Assembly: GCF_015207755.1 (NCBI RefSeq)
Contig: NZ_JADEWH010000005.1
Coordinates: 186,001 to 250,000 of the forward strand
Direction of reading: 5' to 3'
DNA: 64,000 bases
From: Nodularia sp. LEGE 06071
Lineage (GTDB): Bacteria > Cyanobacteriota > Cyanobacteriia > Cyanobacteriales > Nostocaceae
Of this stretch, positions 14,944 through 23,665 are shown in pieces (position 1 is the stretch's first letter; each line of letters starts with the position of its first letter). A program made the translations under genes and the position numbers. The notes under the pieces were generated by a model. The model was not told the origin of the DNA, searched no databases, and worked only from the letters and a program-made list of their open reading frames with translations.

Positions 14944-16878
14944 TTAAGAAAAATCCGCTTCATTAATCGGTCGTTCTAATTTGCGAAACTCTGTCCTGGC
15001 AGCTGACAATACTATTTTCATTGTCACAGGTGTTCCGGCTTGGGCTGCTAAAAAAGCCGCATTCACAGCGATGTTGTGGATATTTCCCCCCGTTAAATTG
15101 AATTTAGCTAACTTCTTAAAATCCAATTCTTCTGTTGGTGTCTCTGGGGGAAAAACCTTCTCCCACATGGCTTTTCGTTCATTCACTCCTGGAAAGACGA
15201 AATTCACAATAAACCGTAATCGCCGCATAAAGGCTGCATCCAAAGCACTCTTGATATTGGTGGCTAAAATAGCTAAACCGCGATAAGCTTCTAATCTTTG
15301 TAATAAGTAGTTAATTTCTATATTCGCATATCTGTCATGACTATCTTTAACTTCGCTGCGTTTACCAAACAATGCATCAGCTTCATCAAAAAACAGAATT
15401 GCTCCCCCGTCTTCGGCTGCATCAAATAACCTGCGGAGGTTTTTCTCAGTTTCCCCAATATACTTACTGACTACTGCGGAAAGGTCTATACGGTAAAGGT
15501 TCAACTGCAAGTCATTGGCTATGACTTCGGCGGCCATTGTCTTTCCTGTGCCACTTTCCCCAGCAAACATCACACTGATTCCCATTCCCCGGTTCATTCG
15601 TTCCCGAAATCCCCATTGGTCATAAACTATACTTCTTTGTCGCACTTGGTCGGCTATTTGGTGCAGTAAATCTAATTCTTCATCAGGGAGGACAATATCT
15701 GACCAAGTGGCTTTGATTTCTAGGCGTTGGGCAAGGGTATCTAACCGGGGGCGAGTGCTGGCTAGGCAATCATTCCACAGTTGATGGTGGGAATGTGAGG
15801 CAGATTTGGCAATTTTGGCGATTTCTACGAAATTCAGGTGAAATTGATTGGCTAATTGGGTTGCATATCCATCGGCTTGGGGTTCTAATGTTAATTCCCA
15901 CGCTTGTTGCTGTTCTGTTGGGGTAGGTTTGGCGATGTCAAATGTGACTGTGGGAAGTTCTAGAGAAAATCCCGTATCGCGGATATCTAAAAAAATGATG
16001 CCTTCGTTGTGAGTTAAAAATTGCCGTAGTGCGGTACTTCCCGTTTTCTCATCTATCCCTTGCACATCGATATACAAAGCCAGTGGTAATAATCTGCTTT
16101 CTCGCTGCCACAACCGCGCAAAATTTGCTAATTCAGTGCTTTGGGTGGGCAGTAGTTCCACAGGGAGACGATATAGTTGCAGTTCTAATTCTTGACAAAC
16201 TTGCCAAGTTACAGTTTGTTTGCTCTGGGTATCAATACCTGATAACTGGAAGATGGGGAAGTGTTGCTGTTGTATGCTTTGGTTGATTTGGAGAGCGATC
16301 GCATCTGCTATTCTTTGTTGAGATGGGGGTAACGGCAAAATCTCATCCTGTCCTGACCAAGGATTCAGGGGTAAAACGATTTTAGATAGGCGATCGTCAA
16401 GATAATTAACTCCTTTGATATAGTTAACAATGCGCTCATCTGCTCTGAGGGGACTGGTAGTTAGGGGTTGAATATTCGACTGATGAATTTCTAACAATTG
16501 CCAATAACGCAGCGGCCGATTTGGTAAGACTACATCCCAAGCTACATGATCAAGGCAACTGAGAGCCAGGGCAAAGGTAGGATAGGGACGCTGAGGATTA
16601 TCTTGAGCTTCAGCACATAATTGAGCAATGTCTGTGGCAAATTCCATTCCTGCACAGAGTAAAAGTAGCGATCGCTCAAAAGCTGATAATCCAAATATAT
16701 GACTGAGTATAATTAAGGCTGGGGGCGGTGCTATCTCTGCTAATTCCGCCATGATTTTCGCTGCTTTGTCAATGTCTTCCTGAGTTGTTGATTGTGACTT
16801 CAGCCGCGATCGCAACCAAGTTAAAGACACAGCCAAGTATGCCCCATTTCTTTCTTGCCAGGAACTATACTCTGTCAT
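14944..16878 (-). CDS. AAA+ ATPase of the contractile injection system (Afp15-like)
   Basis: A 644-residue protein. The N-terminal 390 residues are the less conserved eCIS-specific part. Residues about 390-640 form a classical AAA+ module with Walker A GESGTGKT (440-447), Walker B ILFFDEAD (494-501), and an arginine-finger region FMRRLRFIVNFVFPG. Such an ATPase is a core gene of every eCIS/PVC/Afp cluster and is needed for particle assembly, although its exact step is debated. Its ATG overlaps the stop of the cap gene (ATGA), showing coupled translation. Confidence 0.94.
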   Translation of the reverse strand: MTEYSSWQERNGAYLAVSLTWLRSRLKSQSTTQEDIDKAAKIMAELAEIAPPPALIILSHIFGLSAFERSLLLLCAGMEFATDIAQLCAEAQDNPQRPYPTFALALSCLDHVAWDVVLPNRPLRYWQLLEIHQSNIQPLTTSPLRADERIVNYIKGVNYLDDRLSKIVLPLNPWSGQDEILPLPPSQQRIADAIALQINQSIQQQHFPIFQLSGIDTQSKQTVTWQVCQELELQLYRLPVELLPTQSTELANFARLWQRESRLLPLALYIDVQGIDEKTGSTALRQFLTHNEGIIFLDIRDTGFSLELPTVTFDIAKPTPTEQQQAWELTLEPQADGYATQLANQFHLNFVEIAKIAKSASHSHHQLWNDCLASTRPRLDTLAQRLEIKATWSDIVLPDEELDLLHQIADQVRQRSIVYDQWGFRERMNRGMGISVMFAGESGTGKTMAAEVIANDLQLNLYRIDLSAVVSKYIGETEKNLRRLFDAAEDGGAILFFDEADALFGKRSEVKDSHDRYANIEINYLLQRLEAYRGLAILATNIKSALDAAFMRRLRFIVNFVFPGVNERKAMWEKVFPPETPTEELDFKKLAKFNLTGGNIHNIAVNAAFLAAQAGTPVTMKIVLSAARTEFRKLERPINEADFS

Positions 16879-18071
16879 AATACTTGCACCCGTTGACTGA
16901 GATCAAATACTGGCGGTTGCACGGCTCGATTAATCAATAAACTATCCACCCCATCGACTCGTAACCGGAGAAAGTATTCACCAGGGGGAATATTGCTGAT
17001 ATTGAAGGTTAAAGTATCAGTTTTTTGGGTAATATTTTGGGGCAGAAGTTCGCGATCGCCGATCAGCAAAACTATCCGTTGTTCTGGCCAAACTTGGGGT
17101 TGACAAGTCAGAGTTAATATGCTGTTGTTAATCTCAAATTGTGGGATTTTCGGGGCTAAAGAAAACGACAGTGTATTTGTGACTCGCTGTTGTCCGTCTT
17201 GTTGCAGCAGAACCATCACAGTGTAAAACCCGGCGAGCCAATCTTGATTTTCTCCAGGTATTTCTACGCTTATTTCTGTATTATTAGCTCCTGGTTGTGG
17301 AATCAAATCACGCGATATTGGTAAACGCGAATGCACAAATCGGACAATAATATTACCTTCACTTTGGAGATGATAACCCTTTAAAATCAAGCTTTCGCCT
17401 AATCGCACACTAGGCTGTTGATGGGGTGGTTGCACTGCTTGCAGGGTAGGAAAAGGTGGTAACAAACTAGCTTGTGCCAAAATCCCTTGATCATCAGATC
17501 CCCGTGTTAACACAGGTAAAGGAGTCCTCACAGGAAGACTACTATCAATTAAAACTACCGAAACTTCATAAGCCACAGTAATGCGATATTGAGTTTGAAA
17601 ACTGATCCAAAGTTTGGAAATTTCTTCTAAATTGAGATTTTGGGGTGTAATTTTCACCCGTTCTATTTGATTGTGCAAATCGCTTTCTGGTAAAGCGTTG
17701 CGAATATCAGCCGGGTTGAGAACGGCGTAATCGTGGAGAATACGCATGACTTCACCTAAAAGGCGGTGACTAATTATATCTTCGTTATCCTGAGCGTAAG
17801 CCGTAATGAGGTAATACAAATTCAATGCTAAGGGAAAATGTCCCGTTTCGCCTGGTCTAACTCGGCTGGGTAAATCCATATTTCGCCAAGCTGGATTCGG
17901 CAAAGTTTGATACAAAAAAATATTAATTTGATTGGTGTTATCTGCGTCATTACGGGCTTTATCAGGGGGACGAGTGGTAACAATACCGCTTCCAAGTTCT
18001 TCTGTAATGCTGCGTGCCAGTAAATTGCGTATAGTAGTAGTGACAGCTGCGATCGCTAAAGAGTTGCTCAT
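16875..18071 (-). CDS. Tail terminator/cap protein (DUF4255, Afp16/Pvc16-like)
   Basis: A 398-residue protein. Residues 1-190 are a DUF4255 (Pvc16 N-terminal) domain: MSNSLAIAAVTTTIRNLLARSI, the QINIFLYQTLPNPAWRNMDLPSR motif, and LALNLYYLITAYAQDNEDIISHRLLGEVMRILHDYAVL. The C-terminal half contains beta-sandwich (Ig-like/IPT-like) segments, for example SLILKGYHLQSEGNIIVRFVHSRLP and IPPGEYFLRLRVDGVDSLLINRAV. In Afp/PVC particles this protein caps the end of the tube and sheath that is distal to the baseplate. It overlaps both neighbours by 4 bp (ATGA). Confidence 0.92.
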   Translation of the reverse strand: MSNSLAIAAVTTTIRNLLARSITEELGSGIVTTRPPDKARNDADNTNQINIFLYQTLPNPAWRNMDLPSRVRPGETGHFPLALNLYYLITAYAQDNEDIISHRLLGEVMRILHDYAVLNPADIRNALPESDLHNQIERVKITPQNLNLEEISKLWISFQTQYRITVAYEVSVVLIDSSLPVRTPLPVLTRGSDDQGILAQASLLPPFPTLQAVQPPHQQPSVRLGESLILKGYHLQSEGNIIVRFVHSRLPISRDLIPQPGANNTEISVEIPGENQDWLAGFYTVMVLLQQDGQQRVTNTLSFSLAPKIPQFEINNSILTLTCQPQVWPEQRIVLLIGDRELLPQNITQKTDTLTFNISNIPPGEYFLRLRVDGVDSLLINRAVQPPVFDLSQRVQVL

Positions 18072-19408
18072 GATTTTTCTCCTTGGCGTTGTTTTAAATA
18101 GTCTTGCAGAGACAGCCCTGGTTCTTTGCGAGTCGATTTATGACTAGTTTTCGGGGATGTACTTTGATTACTCACCCGCACTTCGACCCGACCAATACTG
18201 ACTTGAATTGTCGGCGTTGGTGTTGCTGGTACAGGTTCGGGCTGATTTCCTCGTTCAGATTGCCTAGATTCTAATTCCCACTGGGGATAAACAGAAGAGG
18301 GGTGAGTCATAACAATAGGTTTAATTTTTGATGCTGTTTTTTGTGATAGACTAGCCGACTCCAACGTGTTTTGAGGGATCACAATATCTGGAATGTCAAT
18401 ATTTTGGGATATTCGACTATCAGTAATCAACTCAGGTGATTTCTCAGGTTCAGTTAATATAGAATCAAGAGATACAGAGGTGTTGGCTTCCATCATGAGA
18501 TTATTTTGTATATAATTATTTACCCTATTTTTATCTTTGTTGTTTAAAGATTCAACTCGAATAGGTGCAATTTTTTCCGAATTTACTAACCTTGGTTTCA
18601 TCTCAGATTCTGAAGTCGCTTGAAGCTGTATAGAATCAATTTCTGATATTTGATTTATAGACGGTGGTGTAACAGGATTAACTGATATTTCCGCCGTGGT
18701 GTTTTGTGGTCTTTCAGGGGAATCTATCAGAAATACAGGGGGAATTTCATCTATCTCTGGAATTGAATTTAACTGATTAACTACGCCTTCAACTCCAATA
18801 GGTGTGATTTTATCCGAATTAACTAAAGTTGATTTAACTTCAGATTTTGCAGTCGGCTGATTACCAGTAAAAACTTGTGTAGATTCAATTTCAGATATTT
18901 TATTTACCGAAGATGCTGTAACAGGATTAACTGATATTTTCGCCTGGGTATTTTGTAGTCTTTCTGGGGAATCGGGAGGAAATACAGAGGAAATTTCATC
19001 TATTTCTGGAATTGAATTTAACTGATTAATTACGGGTTGAACTCGAATAGGTGCGGTTTTTTCATAATTAACTAAAGTTGATTTCATCTCAGATTCGGAA
19101 GTCGGTTGATTACTAACTAAAAGCTGTTCATCAAGAGACTGCAATACATGATTTTCTAACTGTTTTGGTGAGATAGATATTTCATCAGTCCTTAGTATTT
19201 CGAGTGATGGCGTATATTCTAAGCTAAAAGACTCATGATTAGATTCCTGTTGCTGGAATTCACCGAACACAGAAGGTAGAACCTCGGAAGTAGAAGCGGG
19301 ATAAATTTCCCCCACCTCCCCCGCAGTAAATATAGAAGCAATCATGGGTTGCATTACTGGGGTTAAACCTAGAGTGCGTGTAGCCAATGTAGTGAGAAAG
19401 TCAGCCAT
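18068..19408 (-). CDS. Long disordered eCIS protein with internal ~80-residue repeats
   Basis: About 446 residues from the ATG at 19408; a TTG at 19426 would add six. It begins MADFLTTLATRTLGLTPVMQPMIASIF, a short conserved N-terminal module, and ends with PTIQVSIGRVEVRVSNQ, a motif that recurs in such proteins of cyanobacterial and actinobacterial eCIS loci. Between them the sequence is polar, rich in Ser, Glu, Pro and Asn, and probably unfolded. Two tandem units of about 80 residues and part of a third lie at about residues 103-290. The gene sits between the gp26-like and cap genes and is coupled to the cap gene. Its function is not established. Confidence 0.8.
   Translation of the reverse strand: MADFLTTLATRTLGLTPVMQPMIASIFTAGEVGEIYPASTSEVLPSVFGEFQQQESNHESFSLEYTPSLEILRTDEISISPKQLENHVLQSLDEQLLVSNQPTSESEMKSTLVNYEKTAPIRVQPVINQLNSIPEIDEISSVFPPDSPERLQNTQAKISVNPVTASSVNKISEIESTQVFTGNQPTAKSEVKSTLVNSDKITPIGVEGVVNQLNSIPEIDEIPPVFLIDSPERPQNTTAEISVNPVTPPSINQISEIDSIQLQATSESEMKPRLVNSEKIAPIRVESLNNKDKNRVNNYIQNNLMMEANTSVSLDSILTEPEKSPELITDSRISQNIDIPDIVIPQNTLESASLSQKTASKIKPIVMTHPSSVYPQWELESRQSERGNQPEPVPATPTPTIQVSIGRVEVRVSNQSTSPKTSHKSTRKEPGLSLQDYLKQRQGEKS
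18539..19102. repeat. Direct repeat inside the disordered eCIS gene
   Basis: Roughly 2.3 copies of a 240-250 bp direct repeat. On the protein level each unit contains 'SE(M/V)KS(T)LVN', 'NQLNSIPEIDEI', 'DSPER.QNT.A.ISVNPVT' and 'ISEI(E/D)S'. The number of units could vary between strains by slippage or recombination. Confidence 0.7.
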
Positions 19409-19422
19409 TGTATTGCCAAAAA

Positions 19423-20157
19423 TCAACCAGCTAAATCTAAATAAAACTGTCTTCTAACTGCGCTCATAGCGAGGATATCGGCTTCCCTCCAACCATAAAA
19501 TCGTGCCAGTGTATGAACTTCACGCAGCAAGCGCTTGGCTTGAACGCTAATTTCACTCCAAAAAAATGCGACTATATCAAATAAAATTTGCCAGTGATGA
19601 TTGCAAGCCGGACAGGTGAGATTTAATAATATTTCTGCTTGGGGGTCACATTCAGCCATCTGCTGTGCTAACAAAGTCATCAAATCAGGAGATAATTCTT
19701 TGTCATCAAGAGCAACTCCATCACGATTAACTTCTAATACACAACGCTGTCCAATTAAATAGCGGGCTTTGTTCACATCTTGATAGCCCACCACAGCAGC
19801 TAAATCCTTACTGTTAGGTAGACGAAACCGCAGTTGTAAATTCCCAGAGGTGAGCAGATATTCCTGGTTGATTGCTGGTATTGGTTCAGTCAGGCGAATA
19901 TCTGCGACATTAACTGTAAATTCCAAGCGTTCAGCACATTGAGGACACTCAGCATAACTTTCCATTTTGTCACCAAGGGTGATTTCTCTGAGTGTTAATA
20001 AAGATGTGTCTCGTTGTCCAATACTTAGTGATGCTAACTCATCTACCGATTTTTCTGGGTAAGCAAAACTCAGCATGGTCATGGCTCTATCTATAGGATG
20101 CTGATTCTGACCAGTTTCCCAAATTTGGAGCATATTTTGGGCGGACAACGAACGCAT
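19423..20157 (-). CDS. T4 gp26-like baseplate hub assembly chaperone with split zinc ribbon
   Basis: A 244-residue protein resembling the T4_baseplate family present in eCIS loci, where it is usually found between tube and cap genes. It begins MRSLSAQNMLQIWETGQNQHPIDRAMTMLSFAYPE. Two cysteine pairs, CPQC (about residue 73) and CPAC (about residue 182), could form a zinc ribbon, with the loop between them carrying the LTSGNLQLRFRLPNSKDLAAV segment. The C-terminus reads HTLARFYGWREADILAMSAVRRQFYLDL, the typical ending of these proteins (short helices with 'lA..YgW.e.eil.ms..rR..yl'). The start region is duplicated (20154-20207). Confidence 0.8.
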   Translation of the reverse strand: MRSLSAQNMLQIWETGQNQHPIDRAMTMLSFAYPEKSVDELASLSIGQRDTSLLTLREITLGDKMESYAECPQCAERLEFTVNVADIRLTEPIPAINQEYLLTSGNLQLRFRLPNSKDLAAVVGYQDVNKARYLIGQRCVLEVNRDGVALDDKELSPDLMTLLAQQMAECDPQAEILLNLTCPACNHHWQILFDIVAFFWSEISVQAKRLLREVHTLARFYGWREADILAMSAVRRQFYLDLAG

Positions 20158-20207
20158 AATTTCTACCAGTTTTGAGCGGCAACAAATGCATAATTTCTAC
20201 CAGTTTT
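20154..20207. repeat. 34-bp-period duplication over the start codon of the gp26-like gene
   Basis: The 20-mer GCATAATTTCTACCAGTTTT occurs at 20154-20173 and again at 20188-20207. On the minus strand it includes the GGTAGAAATTATG ribosome site and ATG. Because 34 is not a multiple of three, the second ATG opens a different frame, giving a decoy start 34 nt upstream of the real one. Confidence 0.8.
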
Positions 20208-20300
20208 AGGGATAGGGGAAATGAGGAGAATGAGAGAGATGGGAAGAGTATGTATTTTTCTTCTGCACCCTGCACCCTGCCCCCTGCCCCCTGCCTCCAA

Positions 20301-20825
20301 TTAAGCAGGTTCTAAGAAACTTGGCTCTGTGGGTTCGGAAACATCATAGTCACGTTCCCAGCCTTCGTTTTGGAGTTGAATGGTTTGGATGGCTATAGCA
20401 TTCGCACTTGCATCAAGTTCAGGTAAGGATTGAAATTCTGATACCCAGCAACGAAAGACTTTATAGGCGATCGCCACTTGTCCAGTTTCATTCATCACCT
20501 CTATAATGATGTCCTTACGAAAATCTTTCAGGGAAACTTCAGAACCCAAGCCAGAACCATAATTCCAAACTTTATTCGCCCACTGTTCAAAATCTTTATC
20601 GTGGGTAACACCCCTTTCTAAAGTAATCGCTTCGTATTTGGTTTGTCCTGGTGACACACGAGGGCTACTGGGGTCGCCGCCTTCGCGATGGGTGACTACT
20701 TCTGTAGTGCGTTTCAAAGCTCCAACCTTGCTAATTCCAGCTACATACCTACCATCCCACTTGACACGAAATTTAAAATTTTTATAAGGGTCGAAACGCT
20801 GGGCATTTACACTAAACTGAGCCAT
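20301..20825 (-). CDS. Inner tube protein (Afp1/gp19-like, Hcp fold)
   Basis: 174 residues from the ATG at 20825, preceded by TTGAGG; a TTG at 20840 is not needed. MAQFSVNAQRFDPYKNFKFRVKWDGRYVAGISKVGALKRTTEVVTHREGGDPSSPRVSPGQTKYEAITLERGVTHDKDFEQWANKVWNYGSG is the standard phage T4 gp19 / eCIS tube pattern (FrVkWDG..V.g.skv..l.r.tEv...r.G........pG...y..itLerGvT.D..F..W). The C-terminus has VAYKVFRCWVSEFQSLPELDASANAIAIQTIQLQNEGWERD, also diagnostic. It stacks into the hollow tube inside the sheath. Only one tube gene is visible here, whereas Afp and PVC have two. Confidence 0.95.
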   Translation of the reverse strand: MAQFSVNAQRFDPYKNFKFRVKWDGRYVAGISKVGALKRTTEVVTHREGGDPSSPRVSPGQTKYEAITLERGVTHDKDFEQWANKVWNYGSGLGSEVSLKDFRKDIIIEVMNETGQVAIAYKVFRCWVSEFQSLPELDASANAIAIQTIQLQNEGWERDYDVSEPTEPSFLEPA

Positions 20826-20840
20826 GATAACCTCAATCAA

Positions 20841-21011
20841 ATATGGTTAATTTATTTGTGCGGACAATACAGCAGTCCTCAAGCATTCGGGAAAACCTCT
20901 CTTTTCTATCTCTCTGCGTTCTCTGCGGCTCTGTGGTTAGATAAAAAAATTAAATTTAACCAATCAGATAAGATAACTACAGGTGTCAAGAAAACCTAAT
21001 TTTTCCCTAAT
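20841..21011. other. Gap between sheath and tube genes with 'CTCTGCG' type repeat
   Basis: A 186-bp spacer lies between the tube start and the sheath stop. It contains a CTCTCTGCGTTCTCTGCGGCTCTGTGG repeat word near 20911-20937, the same family as at 303-322, about 4350 and 8521-8544. No gene or clear terminator was seen. Confidence 0.4.
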
Positions 21012-22547
21012 TTAAACAGCAATTTGCCCAGCCATCTGCTGAAATTTGAGAATAACAAATTCTGCTGGTTTCAAGGGTGCATAACCGACGACGATATTAA
21101 CAATGCCCAGATTGATATCATTTTGCGTGGTTGTTTCACTGTCACATTTCACAAAATATGCTTCTTTGGGGGACTTACCCTGAAAAGCTCCTTGGCGAAA
21201 TAAATTATTCATAAACGCGCCTAGATTCAAGCGAATCTGCGCCCATAGTGGTTCGTCGTTGGGTTCAAATACCACCCATTGAGTCCCACGATAAAGACTT
21301 TCTTCTAAGAACAAAGCCAACCGTCTGACGGGAATATATTTCCATTCTGAAGCATCTTGATCAGCGCCTTGACGAGTCCGCGCTCCCCAAACTATGGTTC
21401 CGTATGTGGGAAATGTGCGTAAGCAATTAATCCCCAAAGGATTCAGAACCCCATTTTCGGGATCTGTTAAAGTGTAGCTGAGGCCTTGAGCGCCACGGAT
21501 GACAGCTTCAATACCTGCTGGTGCTTTCCATACACCGCGCTCGCTATCTGTGCGAGAAAATATGCCTGCGATCGCCCCTGAAGCGGGAAAGTCCCGTAGA
21601 CGGAAATCTTTCTTGGGATCAGCTGCCAAAATTCGCGGAAAGAAGATAGCCGCATTTTTATCTTTACTAGCGCCTACAGCCCAATCACCAATCTCAGTAA
21701 AACCTTTTGAGGGTGGGGGGTCAATAATATAAAATGCCCGTTGTTCTGCACAAAATTGGACTGCTTTCTGAATCACATCTTTACCAGCAGTTTCAGATAG
21801 TGTAGTGGTTTCTGGAATCACTAACAGATTAAACAAATCCACATCACGCAACGCATATATCCCGGTTTTGGCATCAGATTCACCTAAGATATCATTGGCG
21901 CTAGGTTTAGTACCATCTGCACCATTTGTCAATTGTGTCGATGTCTCTAATGGCCGAATCTCGTTATCACTGCTTTCTATGGGAATTTCTAGACGAATCA
22001 GCTGAGAATCACTATTTACCACATCTGGTGCGTATTTAGCAGATTTGCTATCCATACTCAGGTTGAGAAATTTTTCAATTTCTACAGGAACACGATCAGC
22101 ACTGTTCCCTTGTTGTACCTGACGGGTGACTGTGAGGTTAAAGGTAGTTGGAGAATCAGGAACGTGTTCTACTTTCACAAATAAGTCTTCACCCCACTTC
22201 CCGCCGTTAGCAGCTTTCACTGTCAACGCATTGTCATCTTCACCAGTTCCATACTTGAGTATTTGACTGGCTTGACTAGCACCTTGGGCGACACGCACGA
22301 CATAAGCATCACTACCACCATTCAAAAAGAATTGCTGTATAGAATAGCTGATTTCGCTATCTGGGTGTAATCCACCAAATGCACGTTCAAAATCGCCAAA
22401 ATTGAAGATGCGGACAGCTTTATTTAATGTGCCTCTGGGTGTGTAGCCAACAAATGCTGTAATTGAGGTAGAAACCCCTGTAATGGTGCGGACTCCACTG
22501 GAAATTTCCTCAATGTAAACACCTGGATAGGTGGGATTGACAGGCAT
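21012..22547 (-). CDS. Contractile sheath protein
   Basis: A 511-residue protein with the family start MPVNPTYPGVYIEEISSGVRTITGVSTSITAFVGYTPRG (the 'PGVYieEi.sg...I.gVsTSitaFvG' signature of tail sheath proteins). The C-terminal domain has ARTRQGADQDASEWKYIPVRRLALFLEESLYRGTQWVVFEPNDEPLWAQIRLNLGAFMNNLFRQGAFQG and ends DINLGIVNIVVGYAPLKPAEFVILKFQQMAGQ, the conserved sheath ending that makes the interlocking strands. It is the first gene of the leftward block, with AAGAGGAAT just before the ATG. Only one sheath gene is seen. Confidence 0.97.
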   Translation of the reverse strand: MPVNPTYPGVYIEEISSGVRTITGVSTSITAFVGYTPRGTLNKAVRIFNFGDFERAFGGLHPDSEISYSIQQFFLNGGSDAYVVRVAQGASQASQILKYGTGEDDNALTVKAANGGKWGEDLFVKVEHVPDSPTTFNLTVTRQVQQGNSADRVPVEIEKFLNLSMDSKSAKYAPDVVNSDSQLIRLEIPIESSDNEIRPLETSTQLTNGADGTKPSANDILGESDAKTGIYALRDVDLFNLLVIPETTTLSETAGKDVIQKAVQFCAEQRAFYIIDPPPSKGFTEIGDWAVGASKDKNAAIFFPRILAADPKKDFRLRDFPASGAIAGIFSRTDSERGVWKAPAGIEAVIRGAQGLSYTLTDPENGVLNPLGINCLRTFPTYGTIVWGARTRQGADQDASEWKYIPVRRLALFLEESLYRGTQWVVFEPNDEPLWAQIRLNLGAFMNNLFRQGAFQGKSPKEAYFVKCDSETTTQNDINLGIVNIVVGYAPLKPAEFVILKFQQMAGQIAV

Positions 22548-23059
22548 AAAATATTCCTCTTAGGCTGAGTCAGTGCAGATCGCACAAGATGATCTAAGAA
22601 TACAATGTCTCTTTCCTGATTTACGTATTTTAGGCTGTTGATGTGGAATTCTGTCTCAGAGGTTGTTTTAAAAGTGACCGGCTGTGATTTTAGGCAGGTA
22701 TGATCTCCCCTAGCCCCGCTATATACGGCTACGGTGTACACACAAGTCGAGAAACTCTCACCCACATTGGTTTGAATCTGGTAGGGTGCTAACGGATGTA
22801 TTAGCCTTACGGCATAACACGCCACTACGAATAATTTATATTTCTTGACATACATTGAATTTTTCTTGCTCACTTACTTACGCAACTGACGCAATGCGAT
22901 GGGCGATCGCCATTTTGTAGTGCTTCACTAATAAAATATTCATGAAAAAATCAGGAGAGTATCATTGTTGAGTTGTAGCTATCAAAGAAATTATTAAGCT
23001 AATGGCAAAAATTGATCATGCAATTCCCCAATGGACTATTCAATCAGGAGTTAACAATC
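22548..23059. promoter_or_regulatory. Divergent region between sheath operon and secreted-protein gene; one 20-bp repeat copy
   Basis: This region must hold the promoter of the sheath operon (leftward). It contains one copy of the dispersed 20-mer CTACGGTGTACACACAAGTC at 22729-22748; its other copies are at 25191, 25549, 45501 and 45652. An open frame across it (22424-22873, minus) is not credible because it overlaps the sheath gene and the repeat. No convincing -10/-35 pair was found. Confidence 0.4.
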
Positions 23060-23632
23060 ATGAAATCTCACAAACTTTATTGGATTCTGTTTTTCCTAAT
23101 TTTAATCCTGCCTACACCAGTTTTACAGATCCTAAAAAATTCTGTTGCTATTGCCCCAAAGACAAATACAAACACAGCAACTAACTTTAAAACTTATGTA
23201 GAAAAAAATACCTATTCGATTTCTTACCCATCAACATGGATTGCAGATAGAAGCAGTAGAGAGTTAGTAATTTTTTATAACCAAAAGCTTACAGGTAACA
23301 GTGAGGAACTGCCTTTAAATTTGGTTAAAACTGATATCAAAGTCGAAAATATTAATTTTGATGAAAAAATCAATAATTACAAGTCTGCTTCTGGAGTAGG
23401 CTTAGGTGATGAAATGCCAGTCAAAGAAGAAAAATTAAATATTGGCGGTACAGAAGCATATCGAGTTTGGTGGGGAATTGATCAAAAAATAGGTTCTGTG
23501 CTGACTTTATTCAAATATAAGAATCAAGTCGTATCAGTTCATACTTTCATTAATCCTAATAATACTCAAGCATTGCCAATAATTTATCAAACTCACAACT
23601 CTTTGAAGGTGTCACAAGACTATCCGCGTTAA
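23060..23632 (+). CDS. Secreted PsbP-like protein
   Basis: About 190 residues from the ATG at 23060, with CAGGAG about 10 nt upstream. Residues 1-30 (MKSHKLYWILFFLILILPTPVLQIL) form a signal peptide or N-terminal anchor. The rest has the layout of PsbP/PsbP-like lumen or periplasm proteins: YVEKNTYSISYPSTWIADRSSRELVIFYN, then NLVKTDIKVENINFDE, IGGTEAYRVWWGI and a VVSVHTFINPNN segment near the end. The family has a beta-sandwich and often associates with photosystem or membrane surfaces. The match is structural in style rather than close; the specific role is unknown. The fni gene follows 33 bp later on the same strand. Confidence 0.6.
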   Translation: MKSHKLYWILFFLILILPTPVLQILKNSVAIAPKTNTNTATNFKTYVEKNTYSISYPSTWIADRSSRELVIFYNQKLTGNSEELPLNLVKTDIKVENINFDEKINNYKSASGVGLGDEMPVKEEKLNIGGTEAYRVWWGIDQKIGSVLTLFKYKNQVVSVHTFINPNNTQALPIIYQTHNSLKVSQDYPR

Positions 23633-23665
23633 GCTGCCAATAACCACTCACTAAAGGAAATCAAG

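Noticed and set aside
22424-22873. Open frame of 149 codons on the minus strand upstream of the sheath
   Set aside because: It overlaps the sheath start in another frame and runs through the 20-bp dispersed repeat; there is no protein-like pattern.
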